A stretch of DNA of 9,152 nt from CAUJGP01 sp964612425 (GTDB lineage: Bacteria; Bdellovibrionota; Bdellovibrionia; Bdellovibrionales; Bdellovibrionaceae), in NCBI GenBank assembly GCA_964612425.1, contig CAZTDX010000100.1, positions 1-9,152 of the forward strand, in the 5' to 3' direction. The notes beneath the pieces are model-generated. The model was not told the DNA's origin. It did no database searches and saw only the letters and a program-made list of their open reading frames with translations. Shown here one piece after another: positions 6,272-9,152 of this stretch (position 1 is the first letter of the stretch; each line of letters starts with the position of its first letter). The translations under genes were made by a program, and so were the position numbers.

Positions 6272-6320
6272 GGAGGGTTTAAAGATAATGAAAAAAACAG
6301 TTTCTAAAAATAAACCCTCC
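6272..6320 (+). promoter_or_regulatory. SD-sequestering mRNA hairpin on the sigma-factor gene (candidate RNA thermometer)
   Basis: GGAGGGTTTA (6272-6281) contains the Shine-Dalgarno sequence of the sigma gene and is the exact reverse complement of TAAACCCTCC (6311-6320), which lies within codons 8-11. The 10-bp helix has five G-C and five A-U pairs and encloses a 29-base A-rich loop holding the ATG at 6288. Closing it would hide the ribosome binding site. Control of rpoH translation by mRNA structure reaching into the coding region is known in E. coli; a similar role here is inference. Confidence 0.5.
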
Positions 6321-7457
6321 AAAAAATCGACGTCTAAAACTTCTTCAACTAAAAATAAACAACCAGCTCGCGCTGTTAAGGCCGAACTTCTCGATCCCGA
6401 AGACGAAAACCTTCAAGAATTAGAGCCAGAGCACGATTTGGATTCATCTCAAGAAGAGTGGAATCAACCCGACCACTCCCCCTTTGAGGAAACTTCTGTT
6501 GAAGATTTCACTGATGACAGTGAATCAACGCAACATCTGCCTGTTGCTACGACATCATCCTCAAAAAAATTAGTAGATAAATCCAGTCGCGCACTAACCA
6601 CCGCAGATCCAATGTCGATTTATCTGGCCTCTATTCAAAAGTATCCGATTCTTTCACGAGAAGAAGAACAAAAAATTGCCACTCAGTATTTTGAAACCAA
6701 AGACCCCTCTGCCGCTCAAGCCCTCGTCACGGCAAATCTCCGATTTGTTGTTAAAATTGCCGCAGAGTACTCTAAGTTTGGCGCTAAACTTATCGATTTA
6801 GTGCAAGAAGGAAATGTGGGCCTCATGCATGCCATTCGCGAATTCAACCCCTACAGAGGCGTTCGATTGATTACTTATGCCGTTTGGTGGATTCGCGGAT
6901 ACATTCAAGATTATCTTATGCGCCAGTACTCACTGGTAAGAATTGGCACAACCCAAAATCAACGAAAATTGTTTTATCAATTGAAACGCGAAAAAGAAGC
7001 CCTCGATGCTCTTGGAGAAAATCCCGATTATAAACAATTAGCCGAAAAATTTGGTATTGCTGAAGATGAAATTCAGGATATGCAAAATCGACTCAAAGGG
7101 CGAGACATTAGTCTTGATCGCCCTCTTGATACCGAAACAAAAAATACTCTCGGTGACCTTCAACACAATAAAGAGGCTCTCCCCCTAGATGAAGAACTAG
7201 CACTCCATGAGCAAATTTCGTTATTAAAAGAAAAAATCAACGAAATTCGACCTGAGTTAAGCGCTAGAGAATTAATTATTCTGGACGAAAGACTTCTTGC
7301 TGATGAACCTCTCACTTTGCAAGAAATTGGAGAAAAACATAAAATCACTCGTGAAGCTGTAAGACAAATGGAGGTTCGAGTCGTTAATAAAATTAAAAAG
7401 AAATTTTTAAATTTAGATGAAGCAACCAAAGATACTTCAGGCTCGACGAAAGAATAG
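6288..7457 (+). CDS. rpoH: RNA polymerase sigma factor, RpoH (sigma-32) family
   Basis: It directs RNA polymerase to heat-shock-type promoters, by family. Region 1.2 spans about 105-135 (MSIYLASIQKYPILSREEE) and region 2 about 145-214, with LIDLVQEGNVGLMHAI (168-183) and GVRLITYAVWWIRGYIQDYL (191-210). SLVRIGTTQNQRKLFYQLKR (215-234) corresponds to the RpoH box that separates RpoH from RpoD-type factors. Region 4.2 is LTLQEIGEKHKITREAVRQM (342-361). The 389-residue length exceeds the roughly 285 of E. coli RpoH because of about 104 extra N-terminal residues: a Lys/Ser/Thr-rich tract (1-31), then an acidic tract (33-80). AAGGAGGG (6270-6277) lies 10 bases before the ATG and can pair with codons 8-11. 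It follows the PF09650-like gene by 41 bases and precedes the receiver-GAF gene by 48. Confidence 0.9.
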   Translation: MKKTVSKNKPSKKSTSKTSSTKNKQPARAVKAELLDPEDENLQELEPEHDLDSSQEEWNQPDHSPFEETSVEDFTDDSESTQHLPVATTSSSKKLVDKSSRALTTADPMSIYLASIQKYPILSREEEQKIATQYFETKDPSAAQALVTANLRFVVKIAAEYSKFGAKLIDLVQEGNVGLMHAIREFNPYRGVRLITYAVWWIRGYIQDYLMRQYSLVRIGTTQNQRKLFYQLKREKEALDALGENPDYKQLAEKFGIAEDEIQDMQNRLKGRDISLDRPLDTETKNTLGDLQHNKEALPLDEELALHEQISLLKEKINEIRPELSARELIILDERLLADEPLTLQEIGEKHKITREAVRQMEVRVVNKIKKKFLNLDEATKDTSGSTKE

Positions 7458-7505
7458 CATTCTCGCCATTTAAGTTTTTACTCTTTGCTGCCGAAGAAGT
7501 GCACG

Positions 7506-8429
7506 ATGAGCTCAATACGAATTTTAATTGCAGATCCAAGTTCCACTCAATCGCTTCACTTCAAAACTTTTTTAGAAGAGCGAGGCTTTGAGGCTTTTAC
7601 CGCCACTGATGGTGATGAGGCGATGAAAATCATCATTCGCCATCGTCCTCAATTGGCGTTAATTGAGCTTATGCTCCCAAAGCAAAATGCTCTTCAAATG
7701 TTGAAGAATTTTGTCAGCATGAACATTGCTCCAAAGGATCTCCCCAAAATGGTGATTCTTTCTCATCAAGCCAATATTGATAATATCAAAGAGTGTTTAA
7801 AATGGGGAGCGACAGACTTTCTCTTAAAGCCTTTAGATGAAGAAGATATTATTTCTCGGCTCATATTTCACCTCCAGCCCTCTCGCACCGATTCTAAAAA
7901 TGCACAAAACCAAACTTCCAATCTCTACTTACACTTAGTTGAACTCGTTCTTCGACAAGTAAATCAAGGAGAGACTTTACGAGAAACTCTCAATAAATTA
8001 GTTCAAATGTCGGCCATGGCACTTAAAAGTATTCGTGCGAGTGTTATTCAGTGCAAGCCCAATCGTGTTGGAATTGTCAAAGCCTCTAGTGATGATAAGG
8101 ATGGGACAGAGTGGAAACTGGATTTAAAAAAATATCCAGAAATTCTTTTTGTAACAAACACTGAAAAACCCCTCGTTATTGAAAATCTTGATCATGATCC
8201 CACTTTAAATCAAATTAAAAAGTATTTCTCAGATATCACCTTTAATTCTATGATGGTAATTCCCATATTTACCACCCCTGAGAATTTTTACGGCGTGCTC
8301 ACGATACGAATGCCCTCTGATCGGGCACACATCCTTGACGAAGAATTACAATTTTGCCAAATACTTGCACAATGTATAGGATTAACTTTACGCCTTAGCT
8401 ACAATAGCGCATCGCTCAAATCAGCTTAA
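7506..8429 (+). CDS. Receiver-GAF regulator with Glu at the phospho-acceptor site
   Basis: The 307-residue protein begins with a CheY-like receiver (about 4-125) followed by a linker and a GAF-like domain (about 145-297). There is no DNA-binding or enzymatic output domain. Receiver landmarks: a single acidic residue D10 in ILIAD where two are usual, S86 in VILSH, and K108 in LLKPL. The phospho-acceptor position reads ALIELMLP, so E54 replaces the usual Asp (as in LLDLMMP). It therefore may be locked in an active-like state or signal without phosphorylation. I chose the ATG at 7506 because GAAGAAG lies about 6 bases upstream and the receiver fold starts directly after it; a TTG at 7485 would add seven residues (MLPKKCT). 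It lies 48 bases after the sigma-factor gene and is probably co-transcribed. The GAF ligand is unknown. Confidence 0.82.
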   Translation: MSSIRILIADPSSTQSLHFKTFLEERGFEAFTATDGDEAMKIIIRHRPQLALIELMLPKQNALQMLKNFVSMNIAPKDLPKMVILSHQANIDNIKECLKWGATDFLLKPLDEEDIISRLIFHLQPSRTDSKNAQNQTSNLYLHLVELVLRQVNQGETLRETLNKLVQMSAMALKSIRASVIQCKPNRVGIVKASSDDKDGTEWKLDLKKYPEILFVTNTEKPLVIENLDHDPTLNQIKKYFSDITFNSMMVIPIFTTPENFYGVLTIRMPSDRAHILDEELQFCQILAQCIGLTLRLSYNSASLKSA

Positions 8430-8510
8430 GACTCAACTTTTTTTATTTAAATAATTTATTAACTCTTCTATGCTCAAAAGCGGCGTTAACCCATTTCAAA
8501 AGGATTTTCC

Positions 8511-8867
8511 ATGGAAGTGCTCACAAGCCAAGACTTTAAAGATAAAGTGTTTGATTACGACCTCAATAGCAACTGGAGCTTTAAAGGTCCTCGCCCTGCA
8601 ATTATCGATTTTTATGCCGATTGGTGTGGTCCTTGCAAAAGATTGGCACCCATCCTTGAGGAAATATCAAAGCAATATGCCGGAAAACTCGATGTCTACA
8701 AAGTCAACATCGACACCGAGCAAGATGTCGCTAGCACTTTTGGAATTATGAGTGTTCCATCGATTTTATTTGCCCCCATGTCTGGAGAACCTCAAATGGC
8801 TCAAGGGGCCTTACCCAAGGAAATATTAGAGCAGGCTATTCAAGAAGTCTTTAATATTAAAATATAA
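8511..8867 (+). CDS. trxA: Thioredoxin
   Basis: A 118-residue cytoplasmic thiol-disulfide oxidoreductase with no signal peptide. The active site is WCGPCK (38-43; C39 and C42) in DFYADWCGPCK, followed by the buried helix KRLAPILEEIS, VNIDTEQDVASTFGI (66-80), and the cis-proline in SVPS (81-84, P83). Length is slightly above the usual ~105-110 because of the N-terminal segment FDYDLNSNWSFKGPRP (14-29), of a kind I recall in thioredoxins of Bacteroidetes and other anaerobes. The ATG is supported by AAAAGGA (8498-8504) 6 bases upstream. It follows the receiver-GAF gene by 81 bases, an AT-rich gap that may hold its own promoter, so operon membership is uncertain. With all catalytic residues present it should be active. 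A heat-shock neighbourhood would fit a role in thiol stress. Confidence 0.95.
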   Translation: MEVLTSQDFKDKVFDYDLNSNWSFKGPRPAIIDFYADWCGPCKRLAPILEEISKQYAGKLDVYKVNIDTEQDVASTFGIMSVPSILFAPMSGEPQMAQGALPKEILEQAIQEVFNIKI

Positions 8868-9152
8868 GCTATATGCTTTAATACAGTTCCTAATTCGTTT
8901 AGAATCAAAAGTTAATTTTTTTTAAATCCTCGAATAATCGTAGACAAATTACTAATGGGGAACTTTAATGAATCCTACTCAGTATATCTAACCTTTTTAT
9001 CGCGTGAGAAATTGATTTGAATAAAGTTCTAAATCTTCCCACATTGGAATCCAAATTTAAAAGAATACCAGTTTCAAATGTACAATTTATAATTGAGTTA
9101 ATGCCGTTCACTTTTTCACTTAATTAAAATTTATTTGATAATAGTGGGAAGA
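8868..9152. other. AT-rich region with no supported gene
   Basis: The 285 bases after the thioredoxin gene are very AT-rich and hold only short open frames: a 48-codon minus-strand frame (8965-9111) and a 36-codon plus-strand frame (9017-9127) that overlap each other. Neither has a convincing ribosome binding site. TCTTCCCAC (9034-9042) and GTGGGAAGA (9144-9152) form a 9-bp perfect inverted repeat cut by the window edge. A run of eight T (8916-8923) has no good stem before it. Confidence 0.5.

Noticed and set aside
7485..7505. TTG start for the receiver-GAF protein
   Set aside because: The seven added residues precede a normal receiver start, and the ATG at 7506 has the better spaced GAAGAAG upstream.
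8394..8444. Possible terminator at the end of the receiver-GAF gene
   Set aside because: CTTAGCT/AGCTTAAG needs a bulge, encloses a second small hairpin, and the T-run (8438-8444) starts 7 bases after the stem, too far for a classical terminator.
8872..8923. Possible terminator after thioredoxin
   Set aside because: AAGC-TATAT-GCTT is only 4 bp and has no T-run; the eight-T run at 8916-8923 has no good stem directly before it.
8965..9111. 48-codon minus-strand frame with a GTG start (NGINSIINCTF...)
   Set aside because: No convincing ribosome binding site, no family recognised, and it overlaps an antisense frame of similar length; AT-rich DNA gives such frames by chance.
9017..9127. 36-codon plus-strand frame with a TTG start (LNKVLNLPTLES...)
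   Set aside because: Short, weak start context, no recognised family; it could be a gene remnant but nothing supports it.

Overview
The window looks like chromosomal DNA from a fairly AT-rich Gram-negative bacterium. The gene families (an RpoH-type heat-shock sigma factor with the RpoH box, a bacterial-type AspRS, a PF09650-like polyhydroxyalkanoate protein and a DUF6580-like membrane protein) would suit the Bdellovibrionota or a neighbouring deltaproteobacterial-type lineage. That placement is inference from family resemblance only.

Layout. (1) Positions 1-81 hold the last 26 codons of a plus-strand gene cut by the window edge, followed by a small hairpin and a T-run. (2) Positions 120-719 on the minus strand encode a DUF6580-like membrane protein with its own promoter. 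(3) Positions 720-1268 contain no gene. Most of this stretch is a 361-nt imperfect palindrome (856-1216) with perfect 36-bp ends and a cross-shaped apex, probably a MITE-like or large palindromic repeat. (4) Positions 1269-3869 form a tight plus-strand operon: CdsA-like CDP-diacylglycerol synthase, PlsC-like acyltransferase, and a metallo-beta-lactamase-fold hydrolase. The first two are consecutive steps of phospholipid synthesis; the third has no known substrate. (5) Positions 3924-5747 on the minus strand are aspS, convergent with the lipid operon. (6) From a divergent intergenic region, a plus-strand block runs 5941-8867: a PF09650-like small protein, an RpoH-family sigma factor with a long charged N-terminal extension, a receiver-GAF protein with Glu in place of the phospho-acceptor Asp, and a thioredoxin. 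(7) Positions 8868-9152 are AT-rich with no gene I can support.

The block from 5941 reads as a stress and regulation neighbourhood: a heat-shock sigma factor, a degenerate response regulator and a thiol-disulfide reductant. The ribosome binding site of the sigma gene is exactly complementary over 10 bases to codons 8-11 of the same gene, so its translation may be gated by mRNA structure, possibly by temperature.

The two signals most worth following are the palindromic element at 856-1216 and the SD-sequestering helix at 6272-6320. The other genes look like ordinary housekeeping genes with a few notable residues.
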